64,000 nucleotides of DNA from an uncultured Prevotella sp. (lineage in GTDB: Bacteria > Bacteroidota > Bacteroidia > Bacteroidales > Bacteroidaceae): positions 16,190-80,189 of the forward strand of contig CAMCBZ010000010.1 of NCBI GenBank assembly GCA_945873145.1. The letters run 5' to 3'. Shown here one piece after another: positions 47,431 through 55,736 of the stretch. A program made the translations under genes and the position numbers. The notes below the pieces were generated by a model that had not been told where the DNA came from, searched no databases, and saw nothing but the letters and a program-made list of their open reading frames with translations. Every line of letters starts with the position of its first letter. The stretch's first letter is position 1.

Positions 47431-49683
47431 TTAGTTCTCGATGAACTTCTTGGCGGCACGCAACTGGTGGCGCATGATGTTGAGGAACTCATCGGTCTCC
47501 TGCAAGATGTTGAGGTAGACGAGCGATACCTGTAGCATCTTGGTGTCGGACGACTGCTGGATATGGTCGATGAGACCCTTGCGCAGCGTCGACAGTTCGT
47601 CGCGGCAGAGATCAGCCTCTGAGAGGATGTCGCGGTAGTCGTCGTACTTACCATTGGAGATCATCTCCTGCGTCATGTGCATGAGGTCGTTGACCTTTTG
47701 GCGAACGGGCTGGAACTCATGGATATATTCCTCGGGTATCGGATTGAAGTTGTTGTCGACATGCTCGCGTACCGGTTCCAGCATACGACGCAGGCAGTAG
47801 ATGAACTGCTGGTCGGAGTTGGCACCGAGGTGGAACCAAGTATTGCGCTCGATAGCAATGTCCTGTGGTGATTTCTTCAGTCCGAGCATTTCCTGACGGC
47901 GGTATTTCTTCAGGTTGTCCTGCTCCTTATGGAGTGACTTGCGGCACCGGCCGAGCTCACGTGCGTTTTGTCCGGTGAAGCCGTCCATGATCTTGTTGAA
48001 CATGTCAAGCGCATAGTGATTCATATTGCATTGCGTGCTGCTCACACGCTTCTGCAGCATATCCCAGACAAGCTCGGGATCACGGGTGCGCATCATCAGG
48101 CGGAAGCTGTCCTCGTCCTTGGCCTCCTGTTCTTTCTTCTTCTTGTATTGTTGGTTGCTGTGCCAAAGCAGATAGATGACGAGTACCATGAAGCCCACTT
48201 GCAGTACGATACCGCCATACCACATGGTCAGGGCCACCAAGGAACAGGTGATGAAGGCGACACCGGCTGTGATAAACCAGCCGCCGATGACGCTCAGCAC
48301 GCCGGTGACACGGAACACGGCACTCTCACGGCTCCAGGCGCGGTCGGCAAGACTCGAACCCATAGCCACCATGAACGTCACGTAGGTGGTAGACAATGGC
48401 AACTTATGATTCGTTCCGAAGGTGATCAGCATGGAGGCAATCACCAAGTTCACGGCGGCACGCACCACGTCGAAGGCGGCTTTGTCATCGACAAGCTCCA
48501 CCTCGTTGGCGTTGAAACGGCTGTTGATCCAATTGCGCAGGGAAGCCGGGAAGAGATGTGCTACGCTCTCCACGCTCCACTGACAGAAGCGGACAATGGC
48601 ACGGGCAGCCTTGGATGAACCGAACATCTCGTCGCCCTCGTCCTGACGGGCCAGGTCCACGGAGGTCTTGATCACATTCTGGGCTTTCTTGGAAGTACCC
48701 ATTGCCACGATCATGATGATGCCGGCTGCCATCAGATAGAAAGGAGGAGTCTTGGCACTCTCCATCAACGATTTCATCATGAACGTGTCTACACCGGCAC
48801 CATGGGCGTTGGCGGCATAGTCCTGATAGGAAGCCAAACCGGCCAAGGGCACACCGATGAAGTTCACAAGGTCGTTACCGGCAAAGGCCATGGCAAGACC
48901 GAAGGTGCCCATGAGCACGACAAACTTGAAGATGTCAACGCGGCACAGATGCAGGACTTCCATGACGATGGTAGAGCCAATGAATGTATAGATCAGCAGC
49001 AGGTTGATGTTGCTGTTGATATAGTCGCGCACGCTCTCGCTGACGTAGGGACTGTTGCCGACACCTTTCATAAAGATGAAGTAGGCCAGCACGGTGAACG
49101 AGATGCCACCGAAAATGGCGATGGCGTAACGGCTGTGCTTCTTGTAGTTGAAGGTGAAGACGACGCGGCTGATCCACATCACGATCATGCCGACGACGAA
49201 CGAGATGGCCACACTCACGAAGATAGCGATGATCACGCTCAAAGCTTTGTCTGAGTTGAGCAACATGCCATAGTCGAGACTTGGGTCGCCCATGATCTTC
49301 AATGTGGAGATCATAAACGCACCACCGAGGAGCTCGAAGACCAGCGACACGGTCGTAGAGGTGGGCATACCCAGTGAGTTGAACACATCGAGAATGATGA
49401 CATCCGTGACCATGACAGCCAGGAACACGGTCATCACCTCATGAAAGGAGTACCTTGCCGGCATCATGATGCCGTGGCGCGCAATGTCCATCATTCCTGA
49501 AGACAGCACAGCTCCCAGCACCACAGCCACGGAGGCAATGATGAGCACCGTGCGGAACGTTGCTACACGGGCACCCACGGCCGATTGCAGGAAGTTCACC
49601 GCATCGTTGCTCACGCCCACGAACAGGTCGAAGACTGCCAGACAGAGCAGGAAGATGACGATACACAAATAAATTGTTTCCAT
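47431..49683 (-). CDS. PiT-family phosphate transporter fused to a PhoU-like domain
   Basis: 750-residue inner-membrane protein. Residues 1-500 form the PiT/PHO4 carrier with the two inverted signatures VGVSNDAVNFLQSAVGARV (about 14-32) and AFAGNDLVNFIGVPLAG (about 265-281), which bind phosphate and the driving cation. A charged linker with KKKKEQEAKDED (about 515-526) leads to a C-terminal alpha-helical domain (about 540-750) resembling PhoU/DUF47 regulators, normally a separate gene (pit-phoU pairs). The fusion implies built-in control of transport. Its promoter bears a Pho-box-like array, pointing to regulation by phosphate supply. Confidence 0.9.
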   Translation of the reverse strand: METIYLCIVIFLLCLAVFDLFVGVSNDAVNFLQSAVGARVATFRTVLIIASVAVVLGAVLSSGMMDIARHGIMMPARYSFHEVMTVFLAVMVTDVIILDVFNSLGMPTSTTVSLVFELLGGAFMISTLKIMGDPSLDYGMLLNSDKALSVIIAIFVSVAISFVVGMIVMWISRVVFTFNYKKHSRYAIAIFGGISFTVLAYFIFMKGVGNSPYVSESVRDYINSNINLLLIYTFIGSTIVMEVLHLCRVDIFKFVVLMGTFGLAMAFAGNDLVNFIGVPLAGLASYQDYAANAHGAGVDTFMMKSLMESAKTPPFYLMAAGIIMIVAMGTSKKAQNVIKTSVDLARQDEGDEMFGSSKAARAIVRFCQWSVESVAHLFPASLRNWINSRFNANEVELVDDKAAFDVVRAAVNLVIASMLITFGTNHKLPLSTTYVTFMVAMGSSLADRAWSRESAVFRVTGVLSVIGGWFITAGVAFITCSLVALTMWYGGIVLQVGFMVLVIYLLWHSNQQYKKKKEQEAKDEDSFRLMMRTRDPELVWDMLQKRVSSTQCNMNHYALDMFNKIMDGFTGQNARELGRCRKSLHKEQDNLKKYRRQEMLGLKKSPQDIAIERNTWFHLGANSDQQFIYCLRRMLEPVREHVDNNFNPIPEEYIHEFQPVRQKVNDLMHMTQEMISNGKYDDYRDILSEADLCRDELSTLRKGLIDHIQQSSDTKMLQVSLVYLNILQETDEFLNIMRHQLRAAKKFIEN

Positions 49684-49711
49684 AAAATATGAGTTATATT
49701 CTTTTTGTGCG

Positions 49712-49789
49712 CAAAGTTACAACGTGGATGTTACAAGCGGTTTAAACACATATTACAATGCTGTTCATATGTGTTACAATCGTGTTACA
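49712..49789 (-). promoter_or_regulatory. Pho-box-like array, PiT promoter
   Basis: Minus-strand half-sites TGTAACA start at 49789 and 49778, TGAACA at 49767, TGTAATA at 49757, with a weak TTTAA at 49746. The -7 box TAACTTTG is at 49719-49712. Distances to its first T are 70/59/48/38/27. The core TGTAACACATATGAACA is shared with the promoter at 58517. Confidence 0.75.
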
Positions 49790-49907
49790 GGCGGTGCGTG
49801 ACAGCTCTTTATCGCCTGATACTTTGCTTAGGTTGAGTTTGGGAAGGTATGGGATGCAGACGAATCAAAAAAAGAAGAGAGACGCAATAATTTGTGAATG
49901 CGGAATG

Positions 49908-49937
49908 TTGGATTATGAATTATTTCTTGTAACTTTG
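49908..49937 (+). promoter_or_regulatory. Promoter of serine acetyltransferase
   Basis: TTG (49908-49910), 19 bases, TAACTTTG (49930-49937), divergent from the PiT promoter. No Pho-like half-sites in register. Confidence 0.6.
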
Positions 49938-49986
49938 CGCTTGAATCCACAATGAATTGAGAGGGAAGAAAAGTTGATTTTATCGA

Positions 49987-50931
49987 ATGGCGAATATTAT
50001 GGAAGACAATGACATATTTTTGAAGAGTGTGGAGATGATGACGCGTGTCTCTGACGACGAGCGCAGGATGGCTCCGCAGGGCGATGCGCCTTTACCATCG
50101 GTCGACGCACTGCGCGAGATGGTGGAACTGGTGAAGATGGTCGTCTTCCCCGGCTTCTTCGACAAGCGGCAGATCGACAGCGACATCCGTTCTTACCATA
50201 TCGGCGTGAACATGGAGAGACTCTGTAGCCTCATGCGCAAGCAACTGACCTTGGCTCTTTGTGCCGATGGCAGCGATGAGCACAGTGCTGAGACGGAGGC
50301 CGCAGAGAAATCCTTAAAGCTGATCGGACAACTACCGCTCATCAAGCATCTGCTCTACACTGACGTCGAAGCTATCTTCGACGACGACCCGGCAGCGTCC
50401 TCGCACAGTGAGGTCATCTTTTCCTATCCGGTCATTCAGGCCATGATTCACTACCGCTTTGCTCATGTGCTCCATGAAATGGGCATTCCTGTCATTCCGC
50501 GCATCATCACCGAACAGGCACATGCCAACACAGGCATCGACATCCACCCGGGCGCAAAGATCGGAGAGTACTTCTCCATCGACCACGGTACGGGTGTGGT
50601 TATCGGCGAGACGTGTGTCATTGGCAACCATGTGCACCTCTTTCAGGGCGTCACGCTGGGGGCTGCTCACACGGAAAATCCTTATTACACGCTCCATCAG
50701 CAGCCCAATGAGGGGACGCGACGCGACCGGTCCCGGCTTGTGCCCCGCCATCCTGTGCTTGAAGATCATGTCACGGTCTACTCCAATTCTACTTTGTTGG
50801 GACGTATCACCATCGGCCATGATACGGTCATCGGCGGTAACGTATGGCTCACGCACAGTGTACCGGCCAACTCAACTATCATGCAGAGCAAGGCTATGGA
50901 CGTGAGCTTCACCGGTGGACTGGGAATATAA
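49987..50931 (+). CDS. Serine O-acetyltransferase
   Basis: 314-residue enzyme making O-acetylserine from serine and acetyl-CoA, first step of cysteine synthesis. The long helical N-terminal half (1-165) is followed by left-handed beta-helix hexapeptide repeats from about 185 (TGIDIHPGAKIGEYFSIDHG, TGVVIGETCVIGNHVHLFQG), including the catalytic His/Asp of the SAT family. An insertion near 235-255 (PYYTLHQQPNEGTRRDRSR) precedes the last coils. It matches the EpsC/CysE group. It is followed by a YitT gene 55 bases downstream on the same strand. Confidence 0.9.
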   Translation: MANIMEDNDIFLKSVEMMTRVSDDERRMAPQGDAPLPSVDALREMVELVKMVVFPGFFDKRQIDSDIRSYHIGVNMERLCSLMRKQLTLALCADGSDEHSAETEAAEKSLKLIGQLPLIKHLLYTDVEAIFDDDPAASSHSEVIFSYPVIQAMIHYRFAHVLHEMGIPVIPRIITEQAHANTGIDIHPGAKIGEYFSIDHGTGVVIGETCVIGNHVHLFQGVTLGAAHTENPYYTLHQQPNEGTRRDRSRLVPRHPVLEDHVTVYSNSTLLGRITIGHDTVIGGNVWLTHSVPANSTIMQSKAMDVSFTGGLGI

Positions 50932-50986
50932 ATCAAGCAAGATGCTGAAACATTCATGATATAGAATCATTAATACTGTCTCGTGT

Positions 50987-51928
50987 ATGAAGAAGAAGAG
51001 TGTTATCAATGAGTTGCGTGACTACCTGATGATCACGATAGCTATGGTTTCCTATTGTATCGGGTGGAACGTGTTTCTGTTGCCCAACAACATCACCACG
51101 GGCGGCGTGCCGGGTATCTCCTCTGTTGTATACTGGGGTACGGGCATTCCGGTGCAGGTGACTTATTTTGTTATCAATGCCTTTTTGTTGATTGCTGCTC
51201 TGAAAATCCTGGGATGGAAGTTCTGCGTGAAGACGATCTACGCTGTGGTGGTGCTGACTTCACTGACCGCCTTGGCGCGCCATAATCTTGCCGACACGCA
51301 TCTGCTGTCCGACCAGCCGTTCATGGCAAGCATCATCGGCGCCATCTTCTGCGGCAGCGGCGTGGGACTGGGACTGGCCAACAATGGGTCTACCGGCGGC
51401 ACGGACATTGTGGCGGCCATTGTCAACAAGTATCGTGACATCTCTTTGGGGCGTGTCATCATGCTCTGCGATATTGTCATCATCACTTCTTCTTACCTTG
51501 TACTGCACAACTGGGAACAGGTCATCTACGGCTATATGGTGCTGATGGTCACCGCGTTCTGCATCGACCAGGTCGTCAACTCCATGCGCCGCAGTGTGCA
51601 GTTCTTTATCATCTCGGACAAATATCGCGAGATTGCCTCGCGCATCGCGGTCTATCCTCATCGTGGCGCTACGGTCATTGAGGCACATGGCTTCTACACG
51701 GGTCATCCAGTGAAGATGCTCTTCATCATGGCCAAGCGTCGTGAGAGCAATACGATCTTCCAGATCATCAACGACATCGATCCCCGTGCTTTCGTCACTC
51801 AGACCAATGTCATCGGTGTCTATGGTGAGGGCTTCGACAAGTTCAAGGTGCATAAGATGACCAAGAACGGCTATGAGATCATCAATCGCGAGAGAGCTGA
51901 GATAGAAAAACTTGAGGGACAAAACTAA
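50987..51928 (+). CDS. YitT-family membrane protein
   Basis: 313-residue protein with an N-terminal membrane part of about five to six helices (DUF161, about 10-200; GWNVFLLPNNITTGGVPGIS and GVGLGLANNGSTGGTDIVAA are its conserved glycine-rich turns) and a C-terminal soluble DUF2179 domain (GATVIEAHGFYTGHPVKMLFIMAKRRE). Function is unknown; some members are linked to ion or small-molecule transport. Probably co-transcribed with the acetyltransferase and closed by the hairpin at 51949. Confidence 0.88.
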   Translation: MKKKSVINELRDYLMITIAMVSYCIGWNVFLLPNNITTGGVPGISSVVYWGTGIPVQVTYFVINAFLLIAALKILGWKFCVKTIYAVVVLTSLTALARHNLADTHLLSDQPFMASIIGAIFCGSGVGLGLANNGSTGGTDIVAAIVNKYRDISLGRVIMLCDIVIITSSYLVLHNWEQVIYGYMVLMVTAFCIDQVVNSMRRSVQFFIISDKYREIASRIAVYPHRGATVIEAHGFYTGHPVKMLFIMAKRRESNTIFQIINDIDPRAFVTQTNVIGVYGEGFDKFKVHKMTKNGYEIINRERAEIEKLEGQN

Positions 51929-51948
51929 CTACGCACGTTGGGATAAAC

Positions 51949-51990
51949 ACGTAATGGGGGCTATGCCATGCGGCACAGCCCCCATTACGT
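51949..51990 (+). terminator. Terminator behind yitT
   Basis: ACGTAATGGGGGCT (51949-51962) pairs perfectly with AGCCCCCATTACGT (51977-51990). It and the following ATTAGGTGTAATCC closely match the block at 53617-53665 on the other side of the AAA ATPase gene. Confidence 0.8.
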
Positions 51991-52168
51991 ATTATATATT
52001 AGGTGTAATCCATCAGTGTGTTCCGTTCTTTAGGGTTAGAAAATGACTTAGCTGTAAAGGTACTATTGTGCCAGAATAGGATAAGAATTATTAGTTTTGG
52101 CATTTTTTGTCTGAGATGTTTGGCCGAATCGGGCCTTTTATGTATATTTGTGGCAAAATATATAGGTT

Positions 52169-53605
52169 ATGGCACAGGTAATAATAGGAAGGAAGAAAGA
52201 AAAGCAGCTGCTGGAGGACATCTATCACTCAGGGGCACCCGAGTTTGTTGTCGTCCATGGCCGTCGGCGAGTTGGCAAGACATTCCTCGTCAGAGAGCTG
52301 TTCTCCGATCGAATGACTTTTTACCATACAGGACTTTCACCGGCAGAAAGAGAGAATGAGGCCAAGACAATTCTTCAGCGCCAATTAGAAGTGTTCTTTG
52401 CCTCATTGGTTGCTTATGGCTATCAGGGACCGATGCCGTCTAACTGGATAGAGGCTTTCAATAGACTCAGAGCGTTGTTAGTGCAGAAAGGAGGAGAAAG
52501 GCAGGTGGTCTTTCTCGATGAACTGCCATGGATGGATACTGCCAGATCTGGGTTTATGTCTGCCTTTGAGCATTTTTGGAATGGTTGGGGAGCTGGGCAG
52601 AGCAATCTCATGCTTATAGTATGTGGATCTTCTACATCATGGATCAATGATCATATCATTAATAACCATGGCGGACTCTACAATCGCATCACTTCCGAAA
52701 TAGAACTGCTGCCTTTCACGCTAAAAGAGAGTGAGGAATTCTACAATAGCCGTGGCATGATGATAGACCGGTATGATATGTTACAGGCTTATATGATATT
52801 CGGCGGCATACCTTATTATATGTCTTTGCTGCGAAAGGGACAGAGTTTGGCTCAGAACATTGATGAACTATGTTTCTCAAGAAGAGGACAGTTAAGCGAT
52901 GAGTTTGACAGACTCTTCAATTCTCTTTTTGTTAACCCAGAAGACAACAAGGCACTCATCAGATTACTGTTCCGCCGAAAATCGGGGATGATGAGGTCTG
53001 AGATTGCCAGTGCTACAGGAGGCAGCAATGGACGGCTGACAACTTTGTTAAAAGGCCTTGTCGCTGGCAACTTTATATCTACCTACAGGAACTATGGTGC
53101 CAGTAAGCGGGAAACCTATTACAAGTTGACAGATGCTTTCTGCCTATTCTATCTCAGCTTCATGGACGGTGGAAAAACTACTGATGAGCATTTCTGGAGT
53201 AATAATCTGCTGACTGGATCTCTCAACGCATGGCGTGGACTGGCTTTTGAAAATCTGTGTTTCGCTCATATCGCTCAGATTAAGACCGCATTGGGCATAG
53301 CGGGAGTCCATACCGAAACGATGCCGTGGAAAAGTAAGGCTAAAGAGGATGGGGCACAAATAGACATGGTCATTGACAGGGATGATCGGGTTATCAACGT
53401 CTGCGAAATGAAATTTTCTACCGACGACTATGTCATCACACGTAGGTATGATCGTGAACTGCGTCATAAGCTGACACTGTTTGCGGAAGAGACGAAGACT
53501 CGGAAGAGTCTGCACCTTACACTTGTCACTACTTATGGGCTCAAACGAAATGAGTATTTCGGTAGGGTACAGCGAGTAGTCACTATGGACGATCTTTTCT
53601 GTTAA
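52169..53605 (+). CDS. AAA ATPase with C-terminal DUF234/nuclease-like domain
   Basis: 478-residue P-loop ATPase of the archaeal-ATPase-like (DUF234) group. Walker A HGRRRVGKT at about 29-37, Walker B VVFLDELPW at about 112-120, a winged helix around 275-330 (KSGMMRSEIASATGGSNGRL), and a C-terminal region with GAQIDMVIDRDD...CEMKFS (about 396-418), i.e. the D-(E-x-K) arrangement of PD-(D/E)XK nucleases. Cellular role is not known; this family is common and mobile in gut Bacteroidetes. Own promoter: TTTG (52119-52122), 20 bases, TATATTTG (52143-52150). Codon use is AT-richer than its neighbours and it is flanked by similar terminator blocks, suggesting insertion as a cassette. Confidence 0.88.
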   Translation: MAQVIIGRKKEKQLLEDIYHSGAPEFVVVHGRRRVGKTFLVRELFSDRMTFYHTGLSPAERENEAKTILQRQLEVFFASLVAYGYQGPMPSNWIEAFNRLRALLVQKGGERQVVFLDELPWMDTARSGFMSAFEHFWNGWGAGQSNLMLIVCGSSTSWINDHIINNHGGLYNRITSEIELLPFTLKESEEFYNSRGMMIDRYDMLQAYMIFGGIPYYMSLLRKGQSLAQNIDELCFSRRGQLSDEFDRLFNSLFVNPEDNKALIRLLFRRKSGMMRSEIASATGGSNGRLTTLLKGLVAGNFISTYRNYGASKRETYYKLTDAFCLFYLSFMDGGKTTDEHFWSNNLLTGSLNAWRGLAFENLCFAHIAQIKTALGIAGVHTETMPWKSKAKEDGAQIDMVIDRDDRVINVCEMKFSTDDYVITRRYDRELRHKLTLFAEETKTRKSLHLTLVTTYGLKRNEYFGRVQRVVTMDDLFC

Positions 53606-53619
53606 TCATATATGATAAT

Positions 53620-53649
53620 GGGGGGCTATGCCACGCGGCATAGCCCCCC
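53620..53649. terminator. Bidirectional terminator between ATPase and ompA
   Basis: GGGGGGCTATGCC (53620-53632) pairs perfectly with GGCATAGCCCCCC (53637-53649). Convergent genes on both sides end here. Similar to 51949-51990. Confidence 0.8.
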
Positions 53650-53670
53650 TTCTATATATAGGTGTAATCC

Positions 53671-54534
53671 TTACTTGTTGTTGCTCTCTTCAGGAGCCTT
53701 GTCGATGAGATCCATGAACTGGTCGAGCTTAGGTGTGATGATGATCTGAGTGCGGCGGTTGCGCTGCTTGCCTAACTCCGTGTCGTTACTGGCCACAGGA
53801 TTGAACTCACCACGGCCACCGGCGGTCAGACGCTTAGGAGCTACGCCGAAGTGGTCGATGAGATACTGCACCACGCTGGAAGCACGCAGGGCGCTGAGAT
53901 CCCAGTTGTTGCGGATGTTCTTCATGGATGGAGCGGCAGTGTTGACAGGCACGTTGTCGGTGTTGCCCTCGATGAGCACGTCATAGTCCTTGTAGTCCAT
54001 GATGATCTTTGCGATCTTGCTCAGTGTCTCCTGAGCGCGGTCGTTGATCTCGTAGCTGCCACTCTTGTAGAGCATGTTGTCGGCGAGACTGATGTAAACT
54101 ACGCCTTTGAGCACTTGCACGTCGACCTCTTTCATCTCCTCCTTGCTCAGCGAGCGGGTGAGATTGTTGGTGAGCACCATGTTGAGCGAGTCGCTCTTGC
54201 TCTTCACCTCCACGAGGTGACGGATATACTGGTTTGACTCGTTGATTTGGTCAACGAGCTTTGAGATGTTGATGTTGTTGGCGCTGGCATTGCTGAGGCT
54301 CTTGTCGAGTGAGCCTTGCAGTGAGGCATAGTCTTTCTTTGCCTGAGCGAGCTGATCCTCCAAGGAGCTGACGCGAGCCTGAGAGGCAGCGAGCTTCTCT
54401 TTGGCATCCTGATAGTTGGCAGTCAGTTCACGGTTCTCGGTCTGACAGTTGACCAAGTCTTTCTTGCTGGCGCAGCTGCTGACGAGCATGGTGCCGGCGA
54501 GCAGAGCTACAATAGCGATGTTAGTCTTCTTCAT
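53671..54534 (-). CDS. OmpA-family peptidoglycan-binding lipoprotein
   Basis: 287 residues. Lipoprotein signal (MKKTNIAIVALLAGTMLVSSC, lipobox VSSC), a coiled-coil region about 30-110 (rich in Glu/Lys/Leu/Ala heptads, EKLAASQARVSSLEDQLAQA), and a C-terminal OmpA domain about 145-280 with VLIEGNTDNVPVN and the peptidoglycan-binding LSALRASSVVQYL...GRGEFNPVASN...NRRTQIIITP. It would tether the outer membrane to the wall. It stands behind the ppx terminator, so it is a separate transcript. Confidence 0.9.
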   Translation of the reverse strand: MKKTNIAIVALLAGTMLVSSCASKKDLVNCQTENRELTANYQDAKEKLAASQARVSSLEDQLAQAKKDYASLQGSLDKSLSNASANNINISKLVDQINESNQYIRHLVEVKSKSDSLNMVLTNNLTRSLSKEEMKEVDVQVLKGVVYISLADNMLYKSGSYEINDRAQETLSKIAKIIMDYKDYDVLIEGNTDNVPVNTAAPSMKNIRNNWDLSALRASSVVQYLIDHFGVAPKRLTAGGRGEFNPVASNDTELGKQRNRRTQIIITPKLDQFMDLIDKAPEESNNK

Positions 54535-54731
54535 ATCTTATAGTTTTTATTAATTAATGTCGTTTCATATATTGCGTAGGCTCGAAATTCTTTAAACAAG
54601 AGAATGCCGTCGAGCCATTTTATTGCAAATATCGTTATTATGACGCAGAAAAGAAAGGGAAGTTGCGTGAGGTTAGTTTATTTTAACCACATAAGTGCGC
54701 TTTTTAGTTTCTTTTGGTAAGAGATAGCCGT

Positions 54732-54772
54732 AAAAAAGAACATCCACGCATCGGGAGAGCCGAAGCGTGGAT
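54732..54772 (-). terminator. Terminator of the LRR-ppk1-ppx operon
   Basis: ATCCACGC (54742-54749) pairs with GCGTGGAT (54765-54772); the minus strand continues GTTCTTTTTT. The gap 54535-54731 toward ompA shows only AT-rich sequence. Confidence 0.85.
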
Positions 54773-54789
54773 ATTGCTTTGGGATAGAC

Positions 54790-55692
54790 TTATGGTTTCA
54801 CCTTCGCGGCTTTCATGTCGCGGTAGAGTCCGTCGACGATAGAGTCGGCCAGCGAGATGTTTGGCACCATGATCTCGTCACATCCGAGGTGCTTGCTCAC
54901 GTCGAGGAAGATGCGGGCGGCCGGGACGATGACATCAGCACGGTCGTCCTTGAGGTTAAACGAAATCATGCGCTCCTCGATGCTCATCGGCTTGAGCATG
55001 GAGTAGAGACGCTGCAATTCAGCGATGGAGAGTTTTTTGTTTTTACTTTCCTTGCTGATCTTGAACAATTTGTTGATGTTGCCACCGGAACCGATGATGT
55101 GGATGTTGGGGTAGAGCTTGGCATAGCCTTGCAGATCTGCCTCCATCGCTTTCCATGCTTCGGGTGTGACGCGGTCAGAGAGCAGGCGCAGCGTACCTAT
55201 ATTATAGGAGTGGCTCTCGGCGAGGGTGCCGTCGTGGATGAGCGAGATCTCCGTGCTGCCACCGCCCACGTCGACGTAGGCAAAGTTGCCCTCATTGGAG
55301 TCGGTTTTCTCCACGAGGTTGTTGACGAGCAGCAAAGCCTCGTCGGGGCCCTTGACCACCTCCAGATCAAGACCGCTTTCCTTCTTAATCGTTTTGATTA
55401 CCTTCATGCCATTCTCTGCATCGCGCATGGCCGACGTGGCACAGGCGCGGTAGGCATCGACGCGGAAGACCTTCATCAGTTGTTTATAGGCCTTCATCAT
55501 GTGGATCATCATCTCCTCACGCTCTTTCGACACCTTGCCGAGCGTGAAGACATCTTTGCCCAGACGTAGAGGGACACGCACGAACATGAGCTTACGCACA
55601 CGCTCCAGTCCTACAGCCTCGTCGTCGAAAGCCTTGATGAGCAAACGGGCTCCGTTGGAACCAATATCAATAGCTGCTAACGTACATTTCAT
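54790..55692 (-). CDS. ppx: Exopolyphosphatase / pppGpp phosphohydrolase (Ppx/GppA)
   Basis: 300-residue enzyme of the actin-fold Ppx/GppA family, releasing phosphate from polyphosphate or converting pppGpp. Motifs: AAIDIGSNGARLLI (5-18, phosphate 1 loop), ATSAMRDAENG (about 86-96), FAYVDVGGGSTEISLI (about 138-153, phosphate 2 loop) and HIIGSGGNINKL (about 197-208). The length is that of the short form without the C-terminal HD domain of E. coli Ppx. It follows ppk1 by 44 bases on the same strand, so synthesis and breakdown of polyphosphate are encoded together. Confidence 0.92.
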   Translation of the reverse strand: MKCTLAAIDIGSNGARLLIKAFDDEAVGLERVRKLMFVRVPLRLGKDVFTLGKVSKEREEMMIHMMKAYKQLMKVFRVDAYRACATSAMRDAENGMKVIKTIKKESGLDLEVVKGPDEALLLVNNLVEKTDSNEGNFAYVDVGGGSTEISLIHDGTLAESHSYNIGTLRLLSDRVTPEAWKAMEADLQGYAKLYPNIHIIGSGGNINKLFKISKESKNKKLSIAELQRLYSMLKPMSIEERMISFNLKDDRADVIVPAARIFLDVSKHLGCDEIMVPNISLADSIVDGLYRDMKAAKVKP

Positions 55693-55736
55693 ATCTTTTT
55701 CTTTAATTGTGTGGGTAGAGTGATGCAGACTTCCTT

